DNA of 64,000 nucleotides from JABDMH01 sp965223025 (GCA_965223025.1 CBDCVP010000023.1:3224001-3288000), one strand, 5' to 3'. Shown: positions 54,798 through 63,937, numbered from the stretch's first letter. Translations and numbers: made by a program. The notes: a model not told the origin generated them from the letters alone.

Positions 54798-55330
54798 TCC
54801 CCAAACTTTGGCAAAATCTGGATACGGTGCCATAATCCATCTCTTTGGTTGGAACGGTCAACAGATTAGGGCGGGTGCACCTCCCCTAATTGGGCCATCT
54901 ATAACTTGACTGTGATTGTCATCCTCCAAATAAATTGACCCAAAGTCAATAAAATTTCAAAAAATCACTTCAGTAGGCTCCAAATATAGTTCTTTTTTCA
55001 GGCCTTTATACATATCGAATAAAAAAATGTAAAAAATATTTCGACTTTTGGTGAATTAATCTTTCCCATCGTTCATCAAAGTAGCTAACTTCCTATTCAA
55101 AGTACCATCCGCAAATATGTAGTCGTCCTTTTTCATTTAATACACTGATAATAAGCTATATATGTATGTCATGGCTAAAAAATATAAATGAGCCCTATGT
55201 GTAATATTTCAGGTTCTCTCACAAATCCTGGAGAAAAAGCCATGGGCTTGGTCATGCTGTCACCAGGTTTGCTTTGTCTAGTCATTTGCTTTTTGTGGTA
55301 TTGCTATTGAAATACGTCTTATATTTGACT

Positions 55331-55464
55331 TAAAGACGACAAAACTTGTTCACCAGTAAAAAAACATGGTCCAGACCAATTGAGATCAGACTGGCGCCAT
55401 CAAGACATTAATCGGAATAACTACAGGGTTTTTCTAGGCTACTTACTCAAGTAGCCTTTTTTTC
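55331..55464 (+). ncRNA. Candidate orphan small RNA
   Basis: About 134 bases framed by a -7-like box (TATATTTG, 55320-55327) and an intrinsic terminator. Inside, ATGGTCCAG and CTGGCGCCAT can form an imperfect stem. There is no reading frame of note. The -33 element is weak (TTTTG at 24 rather than about 20 bases). Not matched to any known RNA family by eye. Confidence 0.35.
55436..55464 (+). terminator. Intrinsic terminator in gene-free region
   Basis: AGGCTACTT (55436-55444) and AAGTAGCCT (55449-55457) form a 9-bp perfect stem with ACTC loop, followed by a T-run. No protein gene lies upstream on the same strand for over 600 bp, so it probably ends a small RNA. Confidence 0.8.
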
Positions 55465-55635
55465 TGTAAGTCTCTCTGCATCAAATCATGACTGTAGTTG
55501 ATTAGTGGGTTGAACGAAAGGAAAGATTGTAATTTTTTCTTCGAGCTCTATGGCATCAATTGTTGGTACTCAGGCATCTGCTGTCAGTTTTTTTATCGGG
55601 GAGTTAAACCACCAAAAAAAGTTCGACCTTTTGTT

Positions 55636-56856
55636 TTAAGATGTCCTTTTAAGTTGTCTTAGTTGTCTCTCTAGACGTTCTATCCTACGCATTCTCTTTA
55701 CCTCCAAATATTTGGAATCTGCTTTGTATGCCTTGTATGGCTCTTGATCCCGCAGCACGTGATATACGGCAGTGAGGATCTTATGTCCGATGGCAATGCA
55801 AGCCTTTTTTTTACCGAGTCTGCCACTCAGTATTCGATACTTAGTTGACATTTCGGGGTGATTCTTCGATCTGGATGCAGCCCAGGCGGCTTCCACCAGC
55901 ACAGTCTTTAAATGCTTATTGCCATGGGTGATGCGAGATGAATACTTCTTGCCTGCACTCACATTATTACCCGGACAGACACCTGCCCAAGATGCTAAAT
56001 GTCGATGTGACGGGAAGTGACTCATGTCGGTGCCAATCTCAGCAAGGATGCTCATTGCACTCTTGTCGGAAACTCCGGGAATGGTTTTGAGCAGATCGAT
56101 TTGTGTTGACATTTCTGTCAGGTATGAATCCAGTCGAGCTTCTAGTTGAGCTATTTGATTATTGATGTGGGTGATGGATTCCAATATTAAGGTTAGCATA
56201 AATTGATGATGGTCCGTAACTCGTCCATCGAGTGCCTTGCTGAGTTTGTCCTTTTTTCTGACCAGTGAACCTTTGGCCAGTTGTGCCAGTGCACCTGGAT
56301 CTGTTTGTCCTTGCGACAGGGCCGTCACCATAGCCAGACCTGAAACCCCAAACACATCGCTCACAACGCTTGACAGCTTAATATTTGCATCTTCCAAGAT
56401 GTTCTGAAGTCGATTTTTCTCACTAGTGCGCTTGCCAATTAGTTTGCGTCGATGACGAGTCAGTACTCTGATCTCTCTAATCTGCTCAGGTGGAACAAAA
56501 CTCCCCTTCAACAGGCCGCTAAGCAAGAGTTTAGCGATCCACTCTGAATCTTTCTTGTCCGTCTTCTGACCAGGTACATTCTTGATGTGACGTGCATTGA
56601 CCAGAAGCATCTCGAAAAATTCTTCAAGCATATAATACACTGGCTTCCAATACACTCCGGTACTCTCCATGGCCACATGTGTTACTCCATTATTCTGAAG
56701 CCAACATGTCAGTTCAATCAGATCTTCACTGAAGGTGGCAAAGGTTCTTGTCTGGGTTTGCAAATCTATTCCTCGAATAGTGCAAACAACAGTATCTTTG
56801 TGTACATCCATCCCACAACCACGTTCTACGATAATGGGAAATTGCTCAACAACCAT
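55636..56856 (-). CDS. IS110 family transposase
   Basis: A 406-residue DEDD transposase. The N-terminal RuvC-like domain has CGMDVHKDTVVCTIRG (first Asp), VAMESTGVYWKP (Glu) and GQKTDKKDSEWIA (Asp pair). The C-terminal Transposase_20 domain reads IPGVSDKSAMSILAEIGTDM, HLASWAGVCPGNN and RITHGNKHLKTVLVEAAWAA, with the serine region expected for IS110 recombination. Length is full, with no frameshift, so it may be active. IS110 elements lack classical terminal inverted repeats and use a structured RNA from their non-coding ends as guide; I could not define the element ends. Confidence 0.93.
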   Translation of the reverse strand: MVVEQFPIIVERGCGMDVHKDTVVCTIRGIDLQTQTRTFATFSEDLIELTCWLQNNGVTHVAMESTGVYWKPVYYMLEEFFEMLLVNARHIKNVPGQKTDKKDSEWIAKLLLSGLLKGSFVPPEQIREIRVLTRHRRKLIGKRTSEKNRLQNILEDANIKLSSVVSDVFGVSGLAMVTALSQGQTDPGALAQLAKGSLVRKKDKLSKALDGRVTDHHQFMLTLILESITHINNQIAQLEARLDSYLTEMSTQIDLLKTIPGVSDKSAMSILAEIGTDMSHFPSHRHLASWAGVCPGNNVSAGKKYSSRITHGNKHLKTVLVEAAWAASRSKNHPEMSTKYRILSGRLGKKKACIAIGHKILTAVYHVLRDQEPYKAYKADSKYLEVKRMRRIERLERQLRQLKRTS

Positions 56857-57156
56857 AGGTCCATAAGTTTTATTGGTACTAAGATACCGGGCGCGAAGCC
56901 AAGACTTTCATGGTTGTTGGTGATTTCCTAAATCATGTAGGTTTTTTTTTGCTTATGGCCTAGGAACTGGCGATACCTACAGTGATGTCAACAGCAGTAG
57001 ACCTGCACCTTCAAACAGGGCATGCAGATGGGTTCTGGAATCCATAGGTTGGAGACCTTAATCGCTGCTGCCAGCATCTCGAAGAACAAGGCTGTTCTAT
57101 GCCAAGCCAAACCCGCTAATCATCGAATCATGGTCGGTCTTTGTGCGGCTATATAT
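56857..57156. other. Upstream flank of IS110 transposase gene
   Basis: About 300 bases between the transposase start and the tRNA promoter. No gene is visible. In the IS110 group the non-coding region 5-prime to the transposase gene specifies a bridge RNA; this stretch is where it would be expected, but I could not identify its loops with confidence. Confidence 0.35.
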
Positions 57157-57157
57157 C

Positions 57158-57188
57158 TTGCATTTTTTTAAATAAATACCTACCTTTG
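57158..57188 (+). promoter_or_regulatory. Candidate tRNA promoter (TTG-N20-TACCTTTG)
   Basis: TTG at 57158-57160 and TACCTTTG at 57181-57188 with 20 bases between match the Bacteroidota consensus. Transcription would begin about 25 bases before the mature tRNA. Confidence 0.6.
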
Positions 57189-57219
57189 GCCTCCCATCAA
57201 AAAGAAGGATGGTAGACAT

Positions 57220-57292
<73 letters not shown>

Positions 57293-57300
57293 CTAAGTAA

Positions 57301-57331
57301 GGGATTCTCGAAGCCGAGAATCCCTTTTTTT
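57301..57331 (+). terminator. Intrinsic terminator after tRNA-fMet
   Basis: GGGATTCTCG pairs with CGAGAATCCC (10 bp) around an AAGC loop and is followed by seven T residues. It lies 8 bp after the tRNA and ends its transcript. Confidence 0.92.
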
Positions 57332-57446
57332 ATGATTAGGTCTGACCCGCTCCAATGACAGACAAGCAAAACTTTGGCATGGAGGATGTTTACCAGTATA
57401 CGTCGGATTGAAAGTGAAAGATCGGATATGCTGCATATCGGGAAGG

Positions 57447-58358
57447 CTAATCATTATTCAGAATAAGCTTATACCCCACCCCACGGATGTTGGCAATCCG
57501 CACACTTGGATCAGCTTCAAGTTTCTTGCGCAATTTCGAGATGAAAACATCTAAGGTCCTACCGACATAATCGCCTTCGTCCCCCCACACGACTTTCAGC
57601 ATCACTTCGCGTTCTAGAGTAGCGTTGGCGTAAGAATGCAATAAGAACAAAAGGTCGGACTCTTTACTGGTTAGTTCGGTCTTTTCATCCTGAAGACAAA
57701 GCTCCATGTTCCTTCTGTCAAAAAGGTATTCTCCAATCATTATAGCTCCGGAATCCGTTTTGAACCTATAACCTTTGTTCCAAAAGAACAGTGAACACGC
57801 GACCAGAATTGATAAAGCAATCATCAGCAAAGCTATCTTTGAATAATACTCGCCTCCTGCTTCAGCGTTCAGATTATCTGTGGGTCCAAGCTGACTTGAC
57901 ACCAATGGCCACATCGCTTCATCCGCTTCCAGAATGGTGATCCAAATACAGTAGTGCTCACGAAGAACATCCCTAGACCTACAAGCCACGTCGTCAAGAT
58001 TTAGGGTTGCACCCATTCGATAGGCATACACCACCTCGCCGGAACTTACATGCTCTACTTCAACCAAATAGATCTTTGCCATTTTGATCTCCTTCACCAC
58101 TTGATCGATTGTGGCCACGAGATCATCGGGGTTGAATTGGATCTGAGAAGCGAAAGATATCTTGTATCGGCCATCCACTTTCTCAATAGGCATTACCCGT
58201 GTGGTACTATCTCCGAGGCTGAGCAATACTTCATGGCCGATCATTCTCATCGACACTTCGGTATTCCTTTCAGTTACCGTGCCCTGAGCATTGTTGCTTT
58301 CTGCTGACAAAAGAAAGCAGAGAACAAACAAATGATATTTAAAGAATTCAATTCTCAC
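57447..58358 (-). CDS. Membrane-bound winged-helix transcriptional regulator
   Basis: A 303-residue protein with an unusual order. A signal or anchor (YHLFVLCFLLSAESNNAQ) is followed by a periplasmic domain (about 25-165), a membrane helix (about 172-193, KIALLMIALSILVACSLFFW) and a cytoplasmic OmpR/PhoB-type winged helix (about 205-300): FDRRNMELCLQDEKTELTSK, EREVMLKVVWGDEGDYVGRT, LDVFISKLRKKLEADPSVRI and ANIRGVGYKL. The topology is that of one-component membrane regulators, inverted relative to ToxR/CadC, where the DNA-binding domain is N-terminal. It may sense an envelope signal; targets unknown, with the hydrolase remnant divergent next to it. Confidence 0.82.
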   Translation of the reverse strand: MRIEFFKYHLFVLCFLLSAESNNAQGTVTERNTEVSMRMIGHEVLLSLGDSTTRVMPIEKVDGRYKISFASQIQFNPDDLVATIDQVVKEIKMAKIYLVEVEHVSSGEVVYAYRMGATLNLDDVACRSRDVLREHYCIWITILEADEAMWPLVSSQLGPTDNLNAEAGGEYYSKIALLMIALSILVACSLFFWNKGYRFKTDSGAIMIGEYLFDRRNMELCLQDEKTELTSKESDLLFLLHSYANATLEREVMLKVVWGDEGDYVGRTLDVFISKLRKKLEADPSVRIANIRGVGYKLILNND

Positions 58359-58559
58359 ACTACAAAAGTATCTTAAACGAAATGATTTTCACTCCCTTTA
58401 CACTAATTTACATTCCTTTACACGTTTGAAATCAGCTTCTTTGCACCTTCGTCGAAACAATCACGAACAGCAATGAATAGTAGTTCCAAGCACAAAAGAC
58501 AGGTAATTCCTGGTAGCATAAAAGTGTTGCTGCCCCAGAAAGGAAGACAATAAGACAAT

Positions 58560-59340
58560 ACAGTTAGGCACAAAATGGATAGATCCAAATGAAATACTGT
58601 ACGATAAAGACTATGACTTCCCAAAAAGGTCCGCAGCACATGCCATACTAGAAGTAATCGAACTGGAAGGTATGACTAGAGGGATATCATTTTATAAAGA
58701 GGTTAAAGATTCACGTAATTTCTACCTTGATATAAACGAAATGAATCTTGCAGGATATAGCTTTGTACAAAGTGGCCATGCTAAAGATGCAGAGGCGATA
58801 TTGAAGCTGAACATCGAAGCGTTTCCAGATCCATTTAATGTTTTTGACAGCTATGGGGAAGTTCTTTTGGTGCTGGGAGACACCACTCGATCAATTGAAA
58901 ACTATAAGAAGTCTGTACGTCTGAACCCTGGCAATAAGAAGGGGTTGAAAGTCCTGGCGGAACTAGGCGTTGATACTGACGACTTATTCTATGAAGCACC
59001 TATTGAACATTTGAAGTTCTTGGTAGGCGAATATCTGGTGAGCGACCTGCCTAAGCGCAAAGATTGGACGATATTGATTGAGGAGGAGAAAGGCATGTTG
59101 TATGGCAACGATGCAGGTTACCGATATAAATTGATCCCCGTGGAAGAAGGGAAATTCGTCAATCCAGACGATGGTGCTTCACTGGTGTTCAACACGAAAG
59201 ACAAGAACGCGATATCCTTCATGATCTTTGGGAAATACCAGTTTAAAAAGATTCATCAGTTAAGCAGACATTCCTCCAAAGGAATGAACGATATATCCAG
59301 ACCTCATAGGTCGTCACCGAAACCGCAGGCACAAAGTTAG
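58560..59340 (+). pseudogene. C-terminal remnant of TPR-tailed hydrolase
   Basis: An open frame runs from about 58523, with no ATG until 58672, and homology-like sequence is already present before that ATG (KDYDFPKRSAAHAILEVIE). The part from 58672 has TPR units (EMNLAGYSFVQSGHAKDAEA, GEVLLVLGDTTRSIENYKKS) and a terminal beta domain (GEYLVSDLPKRKDWTILIEE). This is the usual tail of Bacteroidota serine beta-lactamase-like or alpha/beta hydrolases, whose catalytic domain (with S-x-x-K or G-x-S-x-G) is missing here. The last 25 residues look non-homologous. Best read as a truncated, probably non-functional gene; a small standalone TPR protein is possible. Confidence 0.6.
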
Positions 59341-59364
59341 ATCATTGTAAGCGAGCAGAAAATA

Positions 59365-60060
59365 ATGAGAAAAAGTCTAATTGTTTTAGTTCTGGCAATT
59401 ACAGGGCTTTATTCCTGTGGGCCAAGAAGTAATTTCCAAGCAGCCAAAGTTGCTAAAAATAGCGAAAGACAACAATCACTAATCCATGATATTGAAAAGG
59501 CGAGTGGCTACCGATATATTTACACAGACACTACATATGCGTTCTCTACTGGAAAAGGGATAACCATACAAAACAGTGTTCCAAAAGGTGGAAACATTGA
59601 ACCCGGAGGACCATATATTGATGCGAAGGGAAGACAATATTTTTATGCAGCGTTCTGGACTCGGATAATAAATGGAACTGATATTGACTTAGAATTTGAG
59701 GTCAATTTTCCCGCTGATTCATTTCCACTTTCCTCTTCGTCTGACTCATTCTTGAAATTGTTTATACCAACTGATACAATGACTTTTGATAAACTACCAT
59801 TGTTTAACTATGGGTTAACCGGAATGAAATCCTTTGTAGATAGCAATTGGAAGAATGCAACCACATTGCAGAAGACAATCAAGCCAAATGAAGAGCAGAT
59901 TTTTTATACAGTAGCTCTCGCTTATCAGGCTGGAGGCCCCGCAAGATCAGCTATCATCTTAAAAGGAAAAAAACTTTTCTATAGAACTACCATGGGACCC
60001 CATGGTCCTTTTGAAATTCCTTTCGGAAAGACCACTTTTATAAATGAAGATGGTAATTAA
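59365..60060 (+). CDS. Hypothetical lipoprotein
   Basis: A 231-residue protein with a clear lipoprotein signal (LIVLVLAITGLYSCGPRS). The rest is beta-rich and soluble (YFYAAFWTRIINGTDIDLEF, IFYTVALAYQAGGPARSAI). No family recognised. It starts 24 bp after the hydrolase remnant ends. Confidence 0.7.
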   Translation: MRKSLIVLVLAITGLYSCGPRSNFQAAKVAKNSERQQSLIHDIEKASGYRYIYTDTTYAFSTGKGITIQNSVPKGGNIEPGGPYIDAKGRQYFYAAFWTRIINGTDIDLEFEVNFPADSFPLSSSSDSFLKLFIPTDTMTFDKLPLFNYGLTGMKSFVDSNWKNATTLQKTIKPNEEQIFYTVALAYQAGGPARSAIILKGKKLFYRTTMGPHGPFEIPFGKTTFINEDGN

Positions 60061-60540
60061 TAGGATTATGTAAGATCCGCTTCATATTACAGAACCCGTT
60101 ACGTGCAAGTGAGGATGAGTATATTTATCAATAGATCAGAAAAATTGATCATTAATAGCGACATATATAGATGGATTCACTTGTGGCCCAAACGAAGATA
60201 TAAGTGGATTTTACCTCCAACAAGAAAGTGAGGGAGTAAAAAAAAATTAAGCGATTTAAAAACTATGGTACTGTAATCATGGGTAGAAAAAATTATGAAT
60301 TCGGTTATAAATTTGGTTTAAAACCAGGTGAACTTGCCTATCCTCACATGAAGCACTATATCTTCTCTAATAAAGCATCACAGATCCAATTGCTTATGAG
60401 CAGCACAGGGGCAGGGAAAAATTAGTAGAGATCGCAATAAAAAAGCAAATCTTGATAATTTTGGCAAGATTGCTTTGAGAAAGGAACATATACTGTGTCC
60501 ACATAACGTGTCATTTTAGATCACCCAGTATCTACAGACA
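60061..60540. other. Decayed DNA upstream of transposase remnant
   Basis: About 480 AT-rich bases with stops in all frames. A 48-codon frame at 60279-60425 begins MGRKNYEFGYKFG, which faintly recalls transposases, but it is too short to assign. Probably eroded insertion-sequence DNA. Confidence 0.4.
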
Positions 60541-61446
60541 TTGATTTGCCTGTTGGGTCAACACAGTGTTCTTAAAAGTGCATCTGGAAAATTTAATCAG
60601 ATGTTCGGTTTAGATCTAAGTGCAAAACAAATTCAACGAGCACGTGAATGGTATTGTAAGCAGATTGATCCCATTGTTGAAGCCAATCAGGTCGAATATA
60701 TGGTGCAGGTGGATAGTGGTGATAACATAGATTCTAGGACCTACATCATGGTCCGGGGATCTATGCTTTTCACACGGGAAGAAGGCTGGAAAGAGCTGAA
60801 GCCTGGTCGCATTTTCAATGAGAGTCAAAACGTTGATATACAATAGAATAGGAATGAATTTGCACAGTCGATATATGTTAGTCATCTGGGATCAAAAGAC
60901 AAATCTTTACCAAAGCTAGAAGACATGTCTCCCTAATAGACTCATCCAAAGTATTTGTTTGTGACGGTGCTAAGTATATTTGGAATTGGGTTGTAACTAT
61001 CCAGAAGCAACCCAAATATTAGACTGTTATCATGCAGTCGAAAAAATTGACGATGTAGCCTTCATCATGTTTGTCGATGAAGAAAAGGGAAATCATGGCT
61101 ATCAACCAAAAAGGAACTATTGCTAAATGATGAAGTTGAACAGGTCATTGTCAAATTGCAGAACCTAAAATCCAGAAATTCAAATGCATCTGAAGCAAGG
61201 AACATAGCAGTGAGATATTATAGCGAGCATGCCGATCACATGATGTATAAGACATTTAAGGATTAGGGACTTCTCATTGGATCTGGTCCAATCGAAGCAA
61301 GCCCTCGAAGTGTCATCCAACAGAGATTAAAACTATCAGGCCAAAAGTGGTCTGTCAGTGGAGCAAATGCAATAGCTAATCTCTGATGTTATCAGAAAAG
61401 TCAAGCCTGGGATGCAATTGAAAACCTGGTAAGGCTTGCAACATAA
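60541..61446 (+). pseudogene. Decayed ISKra4-like transposase
   Basis: Fragments of one transposase in different frames with several stops. The first piece (60541-60846) contains QVDSGDNIDSRTYIMVRGSM and FTREEGWKELKPGRIF, matching the ISKra4-type catalytic region, where D and the REExWKExK-GR motif are typical. The last piece (about 61206-61446) has LLIGSGPIEASPRSVIQQRL and KLSGQKWSVSGANAIANL, the family's C-terminal Glu motif. The stretch between is broken by frameshifts and stops. No intact reading frame remains. Confidence 0.7.
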
Positions 61447-61520
61447 AGCATCATCGTGTCATACACCCTCTGGCGCTGTAAATCCTCCTTAAAGTAAGAT
61501 TTTTGCGACCTTAAGCCACC

Positions 61521-61889
61521 ATGAATGTAGGCTTATTCATTCCTTGTTATGTGGACCAGTTTTATCCCCAAGTGGGCATAGCCACCTTGCATCTGCTAGA
61601 AAAACTTGGGTGTGCTGTCACCTACCCAGCGAAGCAAACCTGCTGTGGCCAGCCGCTGGCCAACACCGGAATGGAGCAGGAAGCCATCTCGATATACCAA
61701 CATTACGTGGAGACCTTTAAAGACTTCGATTACATCGTAGCTCCCTCATCTAGCTGTGTATATCATGTCAAGCATCATTACGATGTCATCCCACAAGATC
61801 CGCAAGTCATAGCAGTACGGGATCGCACCACGGACATCTGTGCCTTCCTCACCGCTGGCCTTTATTCATCAATATCTTTTTTACAATGA
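61521..61889 (+). pseudogene. Truncated LutA/YkgE-type (Fe-S)-binding protein
   Basis: The N-terminal half of a lactate utilization LutA-like (CCG domain) protein, normally about 240 residues. MNVGLFIPCYVDQFYPQVGI, KQTCCGQPLANTGM and APSSSCVYHVKHHY are the conserved CCG-domain cysteines of the first half. After DICAFLT (near 61855) the homology ends abruptly and the frame runs eleven unrelated codons to a stop inside the neighbouring channel gene. The second CCG domain is missing, so LutA function is unlikely. lutB and lutC are not nearby. Confidence 0.8.
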
Positions 61890-62672
61890 GGACAAGTCTT
61901 TTTCTTATCTTTTTGATTTACATTCTCTATTTTGCTCATAAATCCTGCACTTATCAAACCAGTCGGAAGTGCTACTAATCCAATCCCCATAATTGCAATT
62001 AATCCACTAATCATTTTTCCCAGTCCAGTTATTGGATAAACATCTCCGTATCCAACTGTAGTCAAAGTAGCAATTGCCCACCAAAATGACGCTAAAATAT
62101 TTGGAAATTGGTCAGGTTGTTTCTCTCCCTCAACATAATACATTATGAACGAAGCCAACAAAAGTATCAAAAAGGTTACGAATCCAGTTACTGCTAACTC
62201 TGACTTTTTTTCTTTAATCACAGTCCAAATCAGGTTTAAAGAATCGTTATACCTATTAACTTTCAGAATCCTTAAAAATCGAGTTAGTCTTAATGCTCTT
62301 AAAAAACGTAAATCCATTTTAATCACCATTGGCAGGTAAAATGGTAAAATTGCTAATAAGTCGATTAGTCCATAAGCCGAAAAAATAAATCGAAATGCCG
62401 ATTTTGTTCTATTGGTCGATGGGTGAGTTAAGTCAGAAACATTCAGAAACATATAATCTCATTAAATACTCAACCGAGAATATTACAATTGAAAGTAAAT
62501 TGAAGGTTTTAAGAATTTCGCCGTAATCAGTACTTATCTCAGTAATCGACTCCAGAATTATTGAAATCACACTCAATAGAATCAATGACATTATAAAATA
62601 ATCAAAAAGTCTATTCATTCTCTGTCCGTGAGAACCTTTTTCAACTAACCTGTATATTTTCTCTTTAATCAC
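61862..62672 (-). pseudogene. Voltage-gated potassium channel, split by a 10-bp duplication
   Basis: Two adjacent frames form one six-helix ion channel of the KvAP/Kch type of about 266 residues. The first (62433-62672) has S1 and S2 (FDYFIMSLILLSVISIILES, VEYLMRLYVS). The second (61862-62452) has S3, the arginine-rich S4 (RFLRALRLTRFLRILKVNRY), S5, the selectivity filter TLTTVGYGDVYP and S6, ending in a CPHCKKDI metal-knuckle tail. The frame breaks at a perfect 10-bp direct duplication (62433-62442 and 62443-62452). Removing one copy rejoins EYLMRLYVSDLTHPST without any other change. The gene is AT-rich compared with its neighbours, suggesting transfer. Confidence 0.85.
62433..62452 (-). repeat. 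10-bp tandem duplication breaking the channel gene
   Basis: TCAGAAACAT occurs twice head to tail on the plus strand. It adds ten bases and shifts the reading frame of the potassium channel. Confidence 0.95.
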
Positions 62673-63012
62673 AATTATTCATGTATGCAGTTCGCTCTTT
62701 GGCTTGCTTGAACTCAAAGGAATGTCTGCGTCTATCACTCAAAGCCTACAAGCTCGGCTTCACCCCTGATATGTCATATGGACGCAGACATTTCAGTTGA
62801 ACGAAGTCCTGCAATAGGGCAACGCGTAGATACCTGTGTGGCTAAGATATGACAATTAGGGCACTATGTAAGTAGGATATTGAGATTGGGCTTGCCTGTA
62901 TCCACAAGATCGATGTGTTTTGATCCCGCGACTCTGTAATCCGGTCAATGAATGGCCAAAATCATAGGAAGGGGATATACCTCTCCCACCTCGGGAGCAC
63001 GTCACATCTGTA
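62673..63012. other. Intergenic region with 12-bp inverted repeat
   Basis: About 340 bases between the channel gene and the IS91-type fragment. AATGTCTGCGTC (62721-62732) and GACGCAGACATT (62781-62792) form a perfect inverted repeat, with imperfect extension (TTGAACTCAAAGG versus TCAGTTGAA on the far side). It may be an element end or a hairpin. No gene seen. Confidence 0.5.
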
Positions 63013-63650
63013 TTATGGTATGCCATAGGTCGCATTCGGTGATGATTTGTTTCGCGGTAAAGTAATGTAGGTCTGTATCCAGTTTTGATCGGGCATGATA
63101 TCTACGATCAAAAAGTCTGTTCCACAGCATACCTCACATTGATATGGCTTGATCTGCAGTAGATGGTGCAATATTTGGAATAGGGTTCTGATCGTCTGAT
63201 TGTTTTTTTTTAAGGCTGATGGTATGTTATGTTTTATGGCCTTAAAGGTGACTGGCGCATGCAGTCCATAGTATCTGGCCTTTTGAAAATAGGGTGGCAG
63301 CACATGCTGCAATATTTGATCCATGGCCACCAAAGGTGATAGGTGCTTTATGGCTTTGGGGGGTGCTTCGTTGGTCTGCTGTTTTCGGTAATCATTGTAT
63401 AAGATGGCTACTTTTCGCTGGCTAGCCAGGTAGGAAAATCGGTTTTTGCTGATAGCAACCCTGTTTATATATCGTGATAGGTAATTTTCTATCAGTTGGG
63501 TATTTGCAGTAGGATACTGATTGTTGACCACCCATCTTTTTTGCTTGGCACTCTCGATGGCATCATGTGTCTGCTGGTCTGCCGTTATCTCTCCTTTTCC
63601 AAGCAATCTAGACAGATGGCTTAAGAATACTTCTTTAAATGAAGCGCACA
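63013..63650 (-). pseudogene. IS91-type transposase, C-terminal part only
   Basis: About 210 residues match the C-terminal half of IS91-family Y2 transposases: FKEVFLSHLSRLLGKGEI, then ENYLSRYINRVAISKNRF with the Y-x3-Y tyrosine pair, YNDYRKQQ, QILQHVLPPYFQKARYYGLH and the closing YQCEVCCGT zinc-like tail. The N-terminal HUH domain is absent. The frame continues to 63723, but those extra codons are read through the repeats of the adjacent IS21-type end, so the gene was most likely cut at about 63650-63665 by that insertion. Confidence 0.72.
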
Positions 63651-63666
63651 TAGACCGGAAGTGCGT

Positions 63667-63870
63667 ATTCCGGTGATGTTGACCCCCGCATTCCGGAGCA
63701 AGCTGACCCCCTAGTTCCGGCAAGCTGACCCCCTATTGAGAGAGGAGATCGGTGAGCATGATTCCGGCAAGCTGACCCCCAAATAAAGGGATGGTTCAGT
63801 AAAGATTCCGGCAAGCTGACCCCCAAAGGGTCAAACTGTGCAGGACTGACATTCCGACATGCTGACCCCC
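63667..63870 (+). repeat. Six spaced direct repeats at IS21-type end
   Basis: Copies begin at 63667, 63690, 63713, 63761, 63805 and 63851; the consensus is ATTCCGGCAAGCTGACCCCC. Start-to-start distances are 23, 23, 48, 44 and 46 bases, that is one or two steps of about 23. The outermost and innermost copies are the most diverged. Confidence 0.9.
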
Positions 63871-63937
63871 TGTGGGTCTCCCAAGGAACAGAAATTCATA
63901 TCCATACATTAGGTCATTTACTAATATAAATAGTGAC

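Larger units (their letters stand above)
54798..55635. other. Long intergenic region with candidate small RNA
   Basis: About 840 AT-rich bases between the dehydrogenase gene and the IS110 transposase gene. No protein gene is supported. A TATATTTG box at 55320-55327 and a terminator hairpin at 55436-55464 suggest a short transcript (see separate entry). The rest shows nothing I can identify. Confidence 0.45.

Noticed and set aside
58418..58639. 73-codon frame on the minus strand
   Set aside because: Overlaps sequence that reads as the upstream part of the hydrolase remnant on the other strand; no family features.
60279..60425. 48-codon frame beginning MGRKNYEFGYKFG
   Set aside because: Faintly transposase-like but too short and in decayed DNA to be called a gene.
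63667..63870. Could the spaced 20-bp repeats be a CRISPR array?
   Set aside because: The spacing is irregular (3, 26 or so bases between copies), copies vary, no cas genes are near, and the position before an istA-like start explains them.
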